Below the pieces are notes generated by a model. That model saw only the letters and a list, made by a program, of their open reading frames with translations, ran no database searches and was not told the origin of the DNA. This document shows positions 25,763 to 34,643 of a DNA stretch of 64,000 nt, piece by piece; position 1 is the first letter of the stretch, and each line of letters opens with the position of its first letter. Made by a program: the position numbers and the translations under genes. Source of the stretch: JBGSTR01 sp963707135 (lineage in GTDB: Bacteria > Pseudomonadota > Gammaproteobacteria > Chromatiales > Chromatiaceae). The stretch covers positions 1 through 64,000 of the forward strand of contig CAVPOY010000040.1 in assembly GCA_963707135.1 (NCBI GenBank), written 5' to 3'.

Positions 25763-27883
25763 GTGATACCCACCCCAATCCGTAAAGAGTTCCAGTTCGG
25801 CCACCAGAAGGTGACGTTGGAGACCGGCGAAATTGCCCGTCAGGCCGACGGTGCCGTGCTCGTCAACGTCGACGACACCGTGGTACTGGTCACCGTGGTC
25901 GTCGACAAGCGCGCGACCGAGATCAAGGACTTCCTTCCGCTCACCGTCGATTACCAGGAGAAGACCTACGCCGCCGGGCGCATCCCGGGCGGCTTCTTCC
26001 GCCGCGAGGGCCGTCCGAGCGAGGGCGAGATCCTGACCTCGCGCCTGATCGACCGCCCGATCCGGCCGCTGTTCGCCGATGGCTTCGGACGCGAGGTGCA
26101 GGTCATCGCAACCGTCAAGTCGCTGAACCCGGCGGTCAGCCCCGAGGTACCGGCGATGCTCGGCACCTCCGCGGCACTCGCGATCTCCGGCGTGCCGTTC
26201 AACGGCCCGATCGGCGCCGCTCGGGTCGGGTACAAGAACGGGCAATACATTCTGAATCCCGCCATGACCGGTCTCGGGCCGGACAGCGACCTCGACCTGA
26301 TCGTCGCGGGCACCGAGAACGCCGTCCTGATGGTGGAGTCCGAGGCCCGGGGGCTGACCGAGGAGGTGATGTTGGGCGCGGTGCTGTTCGGTCACGAGCA
26401 GATGCAGGTGGCGATCCAGGCCATCCGCGAACTGGCCGCCGACGTCGGCAAGCCGCCGCTCGAGTTTACACCGCCCGCGCGCGACGCCGCCCTGGCGGCC
26501 GCGGTGGAGTCCATGGCCCTGGAGGGCCTCGGCGCTGGCTACCGGATCAAGGACAAGATGGAGCGCTACAAGGCCCTCGACGAGGTACGCAACCTCTGCT
26601 TCGCCAAGCTCTCCGGCGACGAGGCCCCCGAGGATGCCCGCTGGCCCCAGACCCAGGTCTATGCCGAGCTGGAGAAGTTGGAGAAGCGCATCGTCCGAGG
26701 CAGCATCCTGGCCAATGAGCCCCGGATCGACGGCCGCGACAACCAGACGGTCCGGCCCATCACTATACGCACCGGGGTGCTCCCGCGAACCCATGGCTCG
26801 GCGCTCTTTACCCGCGGCGAGACCCAGGCGCTCGTGGTGACCACGCTCGGGACGGAGCGTGACTCCCAGATCATCGACGCCCTGGAGGGTGAGCGTCGCG
26901 AGCACTTCATGCTCCACTACAACTTTCCGCCCTTCTGCGTCGGCGAGACCGGACGCGTCGGCAGCCCGAAGCGCCGCGAGATCGGTCACGGGCGGCTGGC
27001 CAAGCGGGGCGTGCTGGCCGTGATGCCGGGCATCGAGCAGTTTCCGTACTCGGTACGCGTAGTGTCCGAGATCACCGAGTCAAACGGCTCCAGCTCCATG
27101 GCCAGCGTCTGCGGCACCAGCCTGTCGCTGATGGACGCCGGCGTGCCGATCAAGGGGCCGGTGGCCGGCGTCGCGATGGGCCTGATCAAGGAGGGTGACC
27201 AGTTCGCCGTTTTGACCGACATCATGGGCGACGAGGACCACCTCGGCGACATGGACTTCAAGGTCGCCGGCACGGCCGAGGGCATCAACGCCCTGCAGAT
27301 GGACATCAAGATCGAGGGCATCACCCGCGAGATCATGGAGACCGCGCTGGCGCAAGCGCGCGACGGTCGGCTGCACATACTCGGCGAGATGAACAAGGTG
27401 ATCGGCGAGCACCGCGCCGAGATGTCGGAGCACGCCCCGCGGATCATCGAGCTCAAGATCCACCCGGAAAAGATCCGCGACGTGATCGGCAAGGGCGGGT
27501 CGGTGATCCGCTCGATAACCGAGGAGACGGGGGCGACCATTGACATCACCGACGATGGCGTCGTCAAGATCTTCTCGGTGGAGAAATCCGCCGGCGAGGA
27601 GGCCAAGAAACGCATCCGACTGATCACGGCGGATGTCGAGGTCGGCAAGGTCTACGAGGGTCGAGTCGCGCGGCTGATGGACTTCGGTGCCTTCGTCACC
27701 ATCCTCCCTGGGCGCGACGGACTGGTGCACATCTCGCAGATCTGCGAGGAGCGTGTCCAGTCGGTCAGCGACAAGCTGTCCGAGGGCGATCTGGTCCGGG
27801 TCAAGGTCCTCGAGGTGGACAAGCAGGGTCGTATCCGACTCAGCATGAAGGCCATCGAGCAGGACGAGGCGGCGGGCGGCTGA
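25763..27883 (+). CDS. pnp: Polyribonucleotide nucleotidyltransferase (PNPase)
   Basis: 706-residue phosphorolytic 3'-5' exoribonuclease of the RNA degradosome. It has two RNase PH-like domains (starting FQFGHQKVTLETG and TIRTGVLPRTHGSALFTRGE), the linking helical domain, a KH domain with IGKGGSVIRSI and a C-terminal S1 domain (GRVARLMDFGAFV). The catalytic-region residues DIMGDEDHLGDMDFKVAGT are intact. The start is a GTG after GAGGAAAT. Its usual partner RNase E is also in the window. Confidence 0.98.
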   Translation: MIPTPIRKEFQFGHQKVTLETGEIARQADGAVLVNVDDTVVLVTVVVDKRATEIKDFLPLTVDYQEKTYAAGRIPGGFFRREGRPSEGEILTSRLIDRPIRPLFADGFGREVQVIATVKSLNPAVSPEVPAMLGTSAALAISGVPFNGPIGAARVGYKNGQYILNPAMTGLGPDSDLDLIVAGTENAVLMVESEARGLTEEVMLGAVLFGHEQMQVAIQAIRELAADVGKPPLEFTPPARDAALAAAVESMALEGLGAGYRIKDKMERYKALDEVRNLCFAKLSGDEAPEDARWPQTQVYAELEKLEKRIVRGSILANEPRIDGRDNQTVRPITIRTGVLPRTHGSALFTRGETQALVVTTLGTERDSQIIDALEGERREHFMLHYNFPPFCVGETGRVGSPKRREIGHGRLAKRGVLAVMPGIEQFPYSVRVVSEITESNGSSSMASVCGTSLSLMDAGVPIKGPVAGVAMGLIKEGDQFAVLTDIMGDEDHLGDMDFKVAGTAEGINALQMDIKIEGITREIMETALAQARDGRLHILGEMNKVIGEHRAEMSEHAPRIIELKIHPEKIRDVIGKGGSVIRSITEETGATIDITDDGVVKIFSVEKSAGEEAKKRIRLITADVEVGKVYEGRVARLMDFGAFVTILPGRDGLVHISQICEERVQSVSDKLSEGDLVRVKVLEVDKQGRIRLSMKAIEQDEAAGG

Positions 27884-28037
27884 GACCTCGCGAAGGGATC
27901 TTCGCGATCGGGGTGCGCCGCAGGTTTGCTGACAACCTCTGAGGCCCGGTGTCCCGGGCCACTGCGCCCGCGGAGGTGCCCTTTCCCGCGTCGGGGGAGG
28001 GCGCCGATTCATCGCCGCTGCCCGCCGTGCTCGCCGC

Positions 28038-28616
28038 ATGCCCGGGGTTGAGCCCCGCGCGCTGCTGTTGGCCGCCGGTGCATCGACGCGCTACGGTGGC
28101 GACAAGCTGCTGGCCCCGCTCCCGGACGGGCGCGCCGTTATCCTGGCGGCCGCCGAGAATCTTCTCGCGGCCGGTCTGCGTCCGCTGGTCGTGATTCGCA
28201 CGGGGGCGTCGCCGCTGGCGGACGCACTTGGAACACGCTGCGACCTCGACCTGCTCGAATGCCCCGAGGCCCATGAGGGCATGGCTCGAAGCCTGGCCTG
28301 CGGCGTGCGTGCGACGCTCGACGCGCCGTCCTGGCTCGTGGCGCTCGGCGACATGCCTTTTCTGCCCCCCCCGGTTATCAGGCAGGTGGCGAACCGGCTC
28401 GCGGCCGGCGCCGAGCTGGTGGCGCCCGCGTTTCGCGGCCGCCAGGGCCATCCCGTGGGTTTCGGGCACCGCTGGAGCGCGGCGCTGCAGGCGCTTCGGG
28501 GCGACCGCGGCGCCCGGGAGATCCTCCGGACGCACCGGGACCGACTCGAATTGATCGACGCCGGGGATGAGGGCATCCTCCGGGACGTGGACCGGCCGGG
28601 CGATCGCGGTCGGTGA
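28038..28616 (+). CDS. MobA/MocA-like nucleotidyltransferase
   Basis: 192-residue NTP-transferase fold protein. The N-terminal LLLAAGASTRYGGDKLL loop binds the nucleotide phosphates, and ALGDMPFL holds the metal-binding aspartate. The RQGHPVGFG motif is typical of MocA-type molybdenum cofactor cytidylyltransferases, which finish the cofactor of xanthine dehydrogenase-family enzymes. No molybdoenzyme gene is adjacent, so the acceptor is unknown. It starts 154 bases after pnp, behind two hairpins (27888-27907 and 27943-27960), so it may be separately expressed. Confidence 0.75.
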   Translation: MPGVEPRALLLAAGASTRYGGDKLLAPLPDGRAVILAAAENLLAAGLRPLVVIRTGASPLADALGTRCDLDLLECPEAHEGMARSLACGVRATLDAPSWLVALGDMPFLPPPVIRQVANRLAAGAELVAPAFRGRQGHPVGFGHRWSAALQALRGDRGAREILRTHRDRLELIDAGDEGILRDVDRPGDRGR

Positions 28617-28728
28617 TCCTCGGGCCACGCTGGTTTTCCGGCCGTTAGCCGCCACCTCCTCGGAGGGCGTGGTCTTCCGTTTCCGCAAAGCCAGAGCCCG
28701 TGGACAGGCTTCGGATAAGAGACTCTCG

Positions 28729-29442
28729 ATGACCCGTAACGGCAAAGACATCGGACCGCTGGCTAACCAAGCCGAGATCGACGCCTTTCTGCGGCGTGTC
28801 GCGGAAACGCCCGCGCCGGTTTCGGGTGGCGGCCGGGGTCGTCTGATCTTCGCCATGGATGCCACCGCGAGCCGGGAGCCGACCTGGGACCAGGCGGCGC
28901 GAATCCAGTCCGAGATGTTCGCGGAGACGCGGCGACTCGGCGGGCTGGAAATCCAGCTCTGCTACTACCGCGGCTTTCTGGAATTCGAGGCCTCGGACTG
29001 GTGCCGGGACTCGGAAAAGCTGCTCGCGGTCATGAATCGGGTCTTCTGCGCGGCAGGCCTTACCCAGATCGGCCGGGTGCTCGAGCACGCGCTGGACGAG
29101 GCCGGGCGCGGGCGCGTCAATGCGCTGGTGCTCGTCGGCGATTGCATGGAGGAGGACCCGGAACGGCTGTCCGAACTGGCCGGGCGCCTCGGTCTGCTCG
29201 GCGTGCCCGCGTTCCTGTTCCAGGAAGGCCGGGACCCCGCGGCCGAGCGGTGCTTCCGCGAGATCGCCCGCCTGACGCGCGGTGCCTGGTGCCCGTTCGA
29301 CGCCAGCAGTCCGCATCTGCTGCGGGACCTGTTGAGCGCGGTGGCGGTGTACGCCGCCGGCGGCCGCAAGGCGCTCGAGGGCTTCGGGCGCGCCCGCGGC
29401 GGCGCCGTGCTTCGCTTGACCCACCAGTTCCGGCGGGGCTGA
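28729..29442 (+). CDS. von Willebrand A-like domain protein
   Basis: 237 residues with a VWA/TerY-like core: a GRLIFAMDATASREPTWDQA strand-loop with a DxTxS metal site, a central LVLVGDCMEEDPERL strand, and a C-terminal helical part. The first strand keeps D and S/T residues of a MIDAS-type site in altered form. The protein is soluble and has no signal peptide. The ATG at 28729 is chosen because upstream sequence looks non-coding. It ends six bases before a membrane J-domain gene, so the two are very likely cotranscribed and may act together. Confidence 0.65.
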   Translation: MTRNGKDIGPLANQAEIDAFLRRVAETPAPVSGGGRGRLIFAMDATASREPTWDQAARIQSEMFAETRRLGGLEIQLCYYRGFLEFEASDWCRDSEKLLAVMNRVFCAAGLTQIGRVLEHALDEAGRGRVNALVLVGDCMEEDPERLSELAGRLGLLGVPAFLFQEGRDPAAERCFREIARLTRGAWCPFDASSPHLLRDLLSAVAVYAAGGRKALEGFGRARGGAVLRLTHQFRRG

Positions 29443-29448
29443 GTCGGA

Positions 29449-30207
29449 ATGGGGCGTCTGCTGATCCTCGTCGGGATCGTTCTGGCGGTCCTTTGGTTTC
29501 TCCACTGGTTTCGCCGAACGCCGTCGCAGAAGGTTGCGCGTACCCTGCGCAAGGCCGCGCTATTCGGCGTGGTCGCCCTGGTCCTCTTCGCGGTCGCCAC
29601 CGGCCGCCTGAACCCTGTCTTCGCGGCCCTGGGCGCCCTCGTTCCGCTGTTGATCCGGGTGCTGAATCTGGTCCAGATGTTCCCCGCGCTGCAGCGGCTC
29701 GCGCGCTCGCTGGGTCTGGGCCCGCCCGCCGCACTCGGCGGAGGCGCCGCGTCGGCCGGCGGTGCCCAGGCCTCGTCGATACGCACGCGATACCTCGAGA
29801 TGCGCCTCGATCACGAGACCGGCGCGATGGACGGCACGGTGCTCGATGGGCCGTTTCAGGGGCGCCGCCTGGGCGAGCTCGAGATCGACGAGCTACTCCG
29901 GCTGGTGGAGTTTTATCGCGAAAGCGACGTCCAATCGGCCGCCGTCCTCGAGACCTTTCTCGACCGGGAGCACGGGGAAGGGTGGCGCGAGCGCCACGGC
30001 GCCGGTTCGGGTCCGGCCTCCGCCACCGACGATCGGCTGACCGAGGCCGAGGCCTGGGCAATTCTCGGTCTCGAGCCGGGCGCTGACGAGGAGGCCATCC
30101 GCGCCGCCCACCGCCGCTTGATGCAGCGGTTCCACCCCGACCGGGGCGGGTCCGACTACCTGGCCGCGAAGATCAACGCCGCCAAGCGTCTGCTGCTCGG
30201 GCACTGA
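29449..30207 (+). CDS. Membrane-anchored J-domain (DnaJ-type) co-chaperone
   Basis: 252 residues: two or three N-terminal transmembrane helices (LLILVGIVLAVLWFL, AALFGVVALVLFAVA, and a third around residues 60-75), a cytosolic middle region, and a C-terminal J domain (about 195-252) with AEAWAILGLEPGADEEAI and the HPD motif in RFHPDRGGSDYLAAKIN. HPD stimulates DnaK ATPase activity. A C-terminal J domain after membrane helices resembles DjlA and Tim14-like proteins. It is paired with the upstream VWA-like gene and convergent with a BatD-like gene. Confidence 0.82.
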   Translation: MGRLLILVGIVLAVLWFLHWFRRTPSQKVARTLRKAALFGVVALVLFAVATGRLNPVFAALGALVPLLIRVLNLVQMFPALQRLARSLGLGPPAALGGGAASAGGAQASSIRTRYLEMRLDHETGAMDGTVLDGPFQGRRLGELEIDELLRLVEFYRESDVQSAAVLETFLDREHGEGWRERHGAGSGPASATDDRLTEAEAWAILGLEPGADEEAIRAAHRRLMQRFHPDRGGSDYLAAKINAAKRLLLGH

Positions 30208-30214
30208 GCCCGCT

Positions 30215-32035
30215 CTACGGCCCTCGGGAGCCCGACCCCTCGGCGGGGGCGCCGGCGAGTCCCGAGAGCGCCTGCCATACGGGCTCGCGGTCCCAGGCGA
30301 TGGGGTCGGGGCTAAAGAACGCCTTCTCCAGCTCGCCGATATGGTGGCGAAGCGGATCAGGGCACCGCAGCGCCAGGCGGGCGAGATTGCGCGGCGGGTC
30401 GCCGGGCCATTGAAGCGCCGCCCAGTCGAGCAGTGCCTGCCGCGCCGCGACGGCATCGGCCCGGCCGTAGGCCGCGCGAACGGCCTCCAGGGCGTCGGCC
30501 AACGGATCCGATTGGCGGGGTTCCGCCGGCGCCGGTGGCGCCGATTCGGCCGCCGCGGACGTCCGCCTGCGGCGCGCGGCCAGTAGTGCGGCCAACGCCC
30601 CGGCAAGCCCAAGGCTGACCCAGAACCAGGGGTTCACCATCTCCACGGGTTCAGATCCGGTCGAAGATACGGGTGCGGGGGCCGGTCTGGATTCCGGGGG
30701 GGCTCGCCGTGCCGGCTCAGGGGCGGGCTCAGCCGGGACGCCGGTGCCCGGTGCGGCCCGGCTCTGGGCTCCGCTATGCGGCTCCGCGAGCGCCACGACC
30801 TCGAGCGTGCGCGCCGGCAGCCTCGCGGTCTCCGCGCGGTCGGTCGCGGTGTTCCACCAGCTGACCTCGACCTCCGGTAGGCGGTAGAGTCCCTCGGTGA
30901 CGGCCGTCAGGTAATGCGGCTCCGCGCGGGTGCCGATCACGCCGTCGGGTTCACGGCGATCCCCGAGCCGGGGCGGTCCGGTCCGGACATCCAGCTGATA
31001 CGGCGCGTCCACCCGAAGTGCCGGAAGGTCCGCGGCCATTATGCCGTCGGCGGTCAGCGTGATCAGGCGCTGCATCGTCTGGCCGGGCCGGGCCCGGTAG
31101 ACATCGGGTCCTGCCTCGGTCAATGAGACCCGTGCCGCCGGCAGCCAGCGGTCCACACCGAATCCCTCCGGTGCCGGCCGGACGTCCACGTTGAGGGGCT
31201 GTGAGTGGACCTCCGCGGCGGGGACGGCCCCGGAGACGAAGGTGAGCGGCGGAATCCGCAGCGTCCCCGCCCGCTCGGGGAACAGTGCATAGCGGCGCTC
31301 GTAGACGACGACATCCGCGTCGGTCCCCGGAGCCCGGTATCTGTCCTCGCCGAGCGGGAGCGACCGGGCGCCATCGATGTCCGGGTCCAGCAGGTGCCCC
31401 GGGCGTTGGGACCCGCTGGAGCGGACCCGCGCGATCAGCAGGATCTGCTGGTCGACGCGAACCTGCGCGGGGCTCACCTCGGTGTCCACGGTCGGCATGT
31501 CTTCAGCCGGAGCTGGCGTGGGAGTCGCCCGAGGCGCCGGCGGAGGCGCGGGCTCGACGAACGGGTGCGCTTGGTCTGCGGGTGGTGGACGCCCCGGGGT
31601 CTCGTCCGCATGTTCCCCGGCCCGCACCGTCAGCGACAAGGGTTCGCTGAATCCGCCGTCGAACGGGATCGCCGGTACCTGGATATCGCCGGTCGCCTTG
31701 GGCAGCAGCATCAGCCTCAGGGTGACCCACTCCGACCGGCGCCCGTTCAGTGTCGTGATGCGCCGCTCGATACGTCGGTCGAGGATACGGAACCCCGCGT
31801 CCAGGACCGACAGGTCGGGGCTCCCGGCATCGGTGCCCTCCACACGCAATGTAAGCTCGACCGCTTGGCCGGGCTCGGCGAGGGCAGGTGACAACTGCGC
31901 CTCGATCCGTGGCTCTGCCGCGGCGGCGAGGCACACGGCCAGGAGACCCGCTGCCAGCCACCGGGCTGCTGCTGTGATCAATCGCCCGGGCCCGACTGGG
32001 GCGCCGGCGGGAGGGGTTGGCCTTGAATAGGTCAC
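30215..32035 (-). CDS. BatD-like (aerotolerance-type) membrane protein
   Basis: About 606 residues: N-terminal signal peptide (WLAAGLLAVCLAAAAEP), repeated beta-sandwich domains (VELTLRVEGTDAG, then VRVDQQILLIARV), a Pro-rich linker around residues 125-150, and a C-terminal transmembrane helix (FWVSLGLAGALAALLAARRRR) with a cytosolic helical tail. This is the BatD layout; BatD usually lies with MoxR and BatA/B/C, none of which is here. The start is unsure: the GTG at 32035 and a TTG at 31981 are both in frame and neither has a good ribosome-binding site. The gene is convergent with the J-domain gene with only seven bases between. Confidence 0.72.
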   Translation of the reverse strand: MTYSRPTPPAGAPVGPGRLITAAARWLAAGLLAVCLAAAAEPRIEAQLSPALAEPGQAVELTLRVEGTDAGSPDLSVLDAGFRILDRRIERRITTLNGRRSEWVTLRLMLLPKATGDIQVPAIPFDGGFSEPLSLTVRAGEHADETPGRPPPADQAHPFVEPAPPPAPRATPTPAPAEDMPTVDTEVSPAQVRVDQQILLIARVRSSGSQRPGHLLDPDIDGARSLPLGEDRYRAPGTDADVVVYERRYALFPERAGTLRIPPLTFVSGAVPAAEVHSQPLNVDVRPAPEGFGVDRWLPAARVSLTEAGPDVYRARPGQTMQRLITLTADGIMAADLPALRVDAPYQLDVRTGPPRLGDRREPDGVIGTRAEPHYLTAVTEGLYRLPEVEVSWWNTATDRAETARLPARTLEVVALAEPHSGAQSRAAPGTGVPAEPAPEPARRAPPESRPAPAPVSSTGSEPVEMVNPWFWVSLGLAGALAALLAARRRRTSAAAESAPPAPAEPRQSDPLADALEAVRAAYGRADAVAARQALLDWAALQWPGDPPRNLARLALRCPDPLRHHIGELEKAFFSPDPIAWDREPVWQALSGLAGAPAEGSGSRGP

Positions 32036-32160
32036 GGCAATCGGTCGGCCATTGTTGTGAAAAAGGTCCGGTCGGGGGCCCTGGTCGCGGACCGGCCGGC
32101 GGCCGATCGGCCGCACTGAAGCCAGTTCGTCCGGCCCGACGCCAGCGCGTTCGCGCAGCT

Positions 32161-32188
32161 TTGACCTTCGGATCATTGTACGTATAAT
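32161..32188 (+). promoter_or_regulatory. Strong sigma70 promoter of rpsF-rpsR
   Basis: TTGACC at 32161-32166, a 16-base spacer and a perfect TATAAT at 32183-32188, about 80 bases before rpsF. The downstream leader, with a GCCCTG/CAGGGCGGG-like structure, is where S6:S18 autoregulation would act. Confidence 0.75.
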
Positions 32189-32266
32189 GCCCGGTTTTCC
32201 GACAGTCTGGTTTACTCCTTGCCTCACCGCCCAGGGCGGGAGGCTGTCAAACCGTAAGGAGCCGCT

Positions 32267-32638
32267 ATGCGACATTACGAAGTAGTCTTTCTGGTGCACC
32301 CGAGCCAGAGCGAACAGGTGCCCGGGATGGTAGATCGCTACCGCTCGAACCTCGAGAAGCGCGGCGGCACCGTGCACCGGCTCGAGGACTGGGGACGCCG
32401 CCCGCTGGCCTATCCGATCAACAAGGTCCACAAGGCCCACTATGTCCTGATGAACATCGAGTGCGATCAGGAGGCCGTCGACGAGCTGGAGAGCGCGTTC
32501 CGTTTCAACGACGCGGTGCTGCGCAACATGATCCTCCGGCGTAATGCCGCCATCGTCGAGCCCTCTCCGCTGGTCAAGACCGGCGACGATCGCGAGCGTT
32601 CAGACGTGGCCGACGACAGCGACGACTCGGACGACTGA
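32267..32638 (+). CDS. rpsF: 30S ribosomal protein S6
   Basis: 123-residue ribosomal protein that pairs with S18 on the 30S platform. It has MRHYEVVFLVHPSQSEQV, GRRPLAYPINK and YVLMNIEC, the conserved S6 blocks, and an acidic C-terminal tail of Asp/Ser residues like the E. coli protein, where such a tail is modified by RimK. A TAAGGAG ribosome-binding site precedes the ATG. It starts the rpsF-rpsR-rplI cluster. Confidence 0.98.
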   Translation: MRHYEVVFLVHPSQSEQVPGMVDRYRSNLEKRGGTVHRLEDWGRRPLAYPINKVHKAHYVLMNIECDQEAVDELESAFRFNDAVLRNMILRRNAAIVEPSPLVKTGDDRERSDVADDSDDSDD

Positions 32639-32689
32639 CGCCGTCGACCAACGGTCGCGTCAGATTTAGGCCAGATTTTGGAGTAAACC

Positions 32690-32914
32690 ATGTCCCGATT
32701 CTTTCGCCGCAAGCGCTATTGCCGGTTCACCGCCGAAGGCATCGCCGAGATCGACTACAAGGATCTCAACCTGCTGAAGGCCTACGTGAGCGAATCCGGC
32801 AAGATCGTGCCGAGCCGAATCACCGGTACCTCGGCCAAGTACCAGCGGCAGCTGGCCGATGCGGTCAAGCGCGCCCGGTTCTTAGCGCTCCTGCCCTACA
32901 CGGACGGGCACTGA
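32690..32914 (+). CDS. rpsR: 30S ribosomal protein S18
   Basis: 74-residue ribosomal protein that binds as a heterodimer with S6. The conserved FFRRKRYCRFTAEG start, IDYKDLNLLKAYVSESGKI and SAKYQRQLADAVKRARFLALLPY are all present. A TTTGGAG ribosome-binding site precedes the ATG. No priB lies between rpsF and rpsR, unlike in Enterobacteria. Confidence 0.98.
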   Translation: MSRFFRRKRYCRFTAEGIAEIDYKDLNLLKAYVSESGKIVPSRITGTSAKYQRQLADAVKRARFLALLPYTDGH

Positions 32915-33005
32915 CCCGGGTCGGCCCGGGCGGGTCGGGTCGACTCCTGGCCCGGCCGCGCCTCGGGTCCGTCCGCCGCCTGGTCCCTTCGTCGGAAGGC
33001 TGACG

Positions 33006-33911
33006 ATGAAGCCCCTGGCCCAGTTCATCATGCGAGGTCGCCTGCCGGCGGCGCTCGTGGTCTTCGCCTCGGCGGTGCTTTCCGTCCTCATTCCCCTGAT
33101 CGGCCTGATCAGCGGGGCGGCGGTCGCGTTGGTCACGCTGCGAAACGGCGCGCGGGAAGGCTCGACGGCCATCGTGCTGGCGCTGGGCGCGAGCACGCTG
33201 TTTTTCGCGCTGGTCCTCGGCTCGCCCTGGCCGGCCGTGGGCCTGTTGCTGGCGCTCTGGGCGCCCGTCTGGGGTCTGGCCCTGGTGCTGCGGGCCACCC
33301 GTTCGTTGTCGCTGACGGTCCTGGCCGCCGGCGTCGGCGGCCTACTGCTGGTGTTGCTGGCCCATCTGTTCCTGGACGATCCCGCCAGCTACTGGTTGCA
33401 GCTGCTGGAGCCGCTGCGTCAGGTGCTGGAGGCGGAAGGGGCGGTCGAGGCGACCGCGGGCGAGGACCTCTTTGCCCGCATCGCCCGCTGGATGACCGGG
33501 GCCTTCGCGGCGGCACTGTTGCTGCAGATTGTGCTCGGCGTCTTTATCGGCCGCTGGTGGCAGGCCCTGCTGTACAACCCCGGTGGCTTCGGCGCGGAGT
33601 TCCGGGACCTGAGGCTCCCCCGTGCCCTTGGGGCGCTGGGTCTGTTGTTGTTGGCTGTGATCGCCTTCGCGCCGGGTCCCGGGCTGGTGGTCGACCTTCT
33701 GATCGCGCTCGCCCCGCTGTTCCTGTTGCAGGGGCTTGCGGTCGTGCACCAGTTGCTCCACGCACGCGGGGCTCACGCCGGGTGGCTGGTGGGGCTCTAC
33801 GGCTTGATGGTGCTCCTGATGCCGCACGCTGAGCTGCTAGTAGCCTGCGTTGGCCTCGTGGATATCTGGGTGGATGTTCGTGCTCGAACGGCGGCTCGTC
33901 CACCGGGCTAG
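33006..33911 (+). CDS. DUF2232-like multi-pass membrane protein
   Basis: 301 residues with about eight predicted hydrophobic helices and few polar loops, beginning MKPLAQFIMRGRLPAALV. A membrane protein of this kind between rpsR and rplI is common in non-enteric Gammaproteobacteria and is assigned to the YybS/DUF2232 group. That group resembles transport or scaffold membrane proteins, but its function is not established. The tail DIWVDVRARTAARPPG is cytosolic. It is transcribed with rpsF-rpsR-rplI. Confidence 0.75.
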   Translation: MKPLAQFIMRGRLPAALVVFASAVLSVLIPLIGLISGAAVALVTLRNGAREGSTAIVLALGASTLFFALVLGSPWPAVGLLLALWAPVWGLALVLRATRSLSLTVLAAGVGGLLLVLLAHLFLDDPASYWLQLLEPLRQVLEAEGAVEATAGEDLFARIARWMTGAFAAALLLQIVLGVFIGRWWQALLYNPGGFGAEFRDLRLPRALGALGLLLLAVIAFAPGPGLVVDLLIALAPLFLLQGLAVVHQLLHARGAHAGWLVGLYGLMVLLMPHAELLVACVGLVDIWVDVRARTAARPPG

Positions 33912-33974
33912 GTTCGTCCGCGGTGCCCCAAAACCGCGCCGCGGCGGTGGCTATGTACTAGAGAGGAACCTTAA

Positions 33975-34424
33975 GTGGAAGTCATCCTGTTGAAGAAGAT
34001 CGATAATCTCGGGACGCTCGGGGACAAGGTCCGGGTTCGGCCGGGATACGGCCGCAACTATCTGATCCCGAGTGGGTTCGCGGTCCCGGCGACTGCGGCG
34101 AACCTTGACGCCTTCGAGGCACGCCGTGCCGAGCTGGAGCGTGAGGCGGCCGAGTTCCTGGCGGCGGCCGAGGCCCGCAAGGCCGGTCTCGACGGTATGC
34201 GGGTGACCATCGCACGCAAGGCCGGGGACGAGGGCCGGCTGTTCGGCTCGGTGGGCACGGCCGATATTGCGGAGGCCGTGACGGCGGCCGGGGCGCCGAT
34301 CGAGAAGCAGGAGGTTCGCCTTTCGGAAGGACCCTTCCGCACCGTCGGTGAGTACGAGGTCCCGGTGCACCTGCATGCCGACATCAATGTCATGATCACC
34401 GTCGACGTGGTCCCCGAGACCTGA
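33975..34424 (+). CDS. rplI: 50S ribosomal protein L9
   Basis: 149-residue two-domain protein at the base of the L1 stalk. It has MEVILLKKIDNLGTLGDKVRVRPGYGRNYLIP, the N-domain signature, then the long connecting helix and the C-terminal rRNA-binding domain (RLFGSVGTADIAEAV). The start is a GTG with AGAGAGGAACC upstream. A GC-rich, hairpin-forming spacer of about 220 bp with no gene follows before dnaB. Confidence 0.98.
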   Translation: MEVILLKKIDNLGTLGDKVRVRPGYGRNYLIPSGFAVPATAANLDAFEARRAELEREAAEFLAAAEARKAGLDGMRVTIARKAGDEGRLFGSVGTADIAEAVTAAGAPIEKQEVRLSEGPFRTVGEYEVPVHLHADINVMITVDVVPET

Positions 34425-34643
34425 TCCGGACCGGGTCGGTCCGGTTCCGGCCGGACGGCCGACGGAGCCGGCCTTGCCCCGATCGCCGGCCGGGGGCATC
34501 AATCGACGGCGTCCCGACGCGACCAGTGCCCCATGGCTCGCCGGTCTGTCGCGCTTGCGGCTCGGGGCCCTGCCATCTGCCGTCGGCGCTAAGCTGCGCA
34601 TCGTGCCCACGCCACGACGGGCGGCCTGCGAGGTTAGAGGGAC

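Noticed and set aside
27888..27960. Two hairpins between pnp and the MobA-like gene as a riboswitch
   Set aside because: They lack a T-run and a conserved core; probably simple 3'-end structures of the pnp message.
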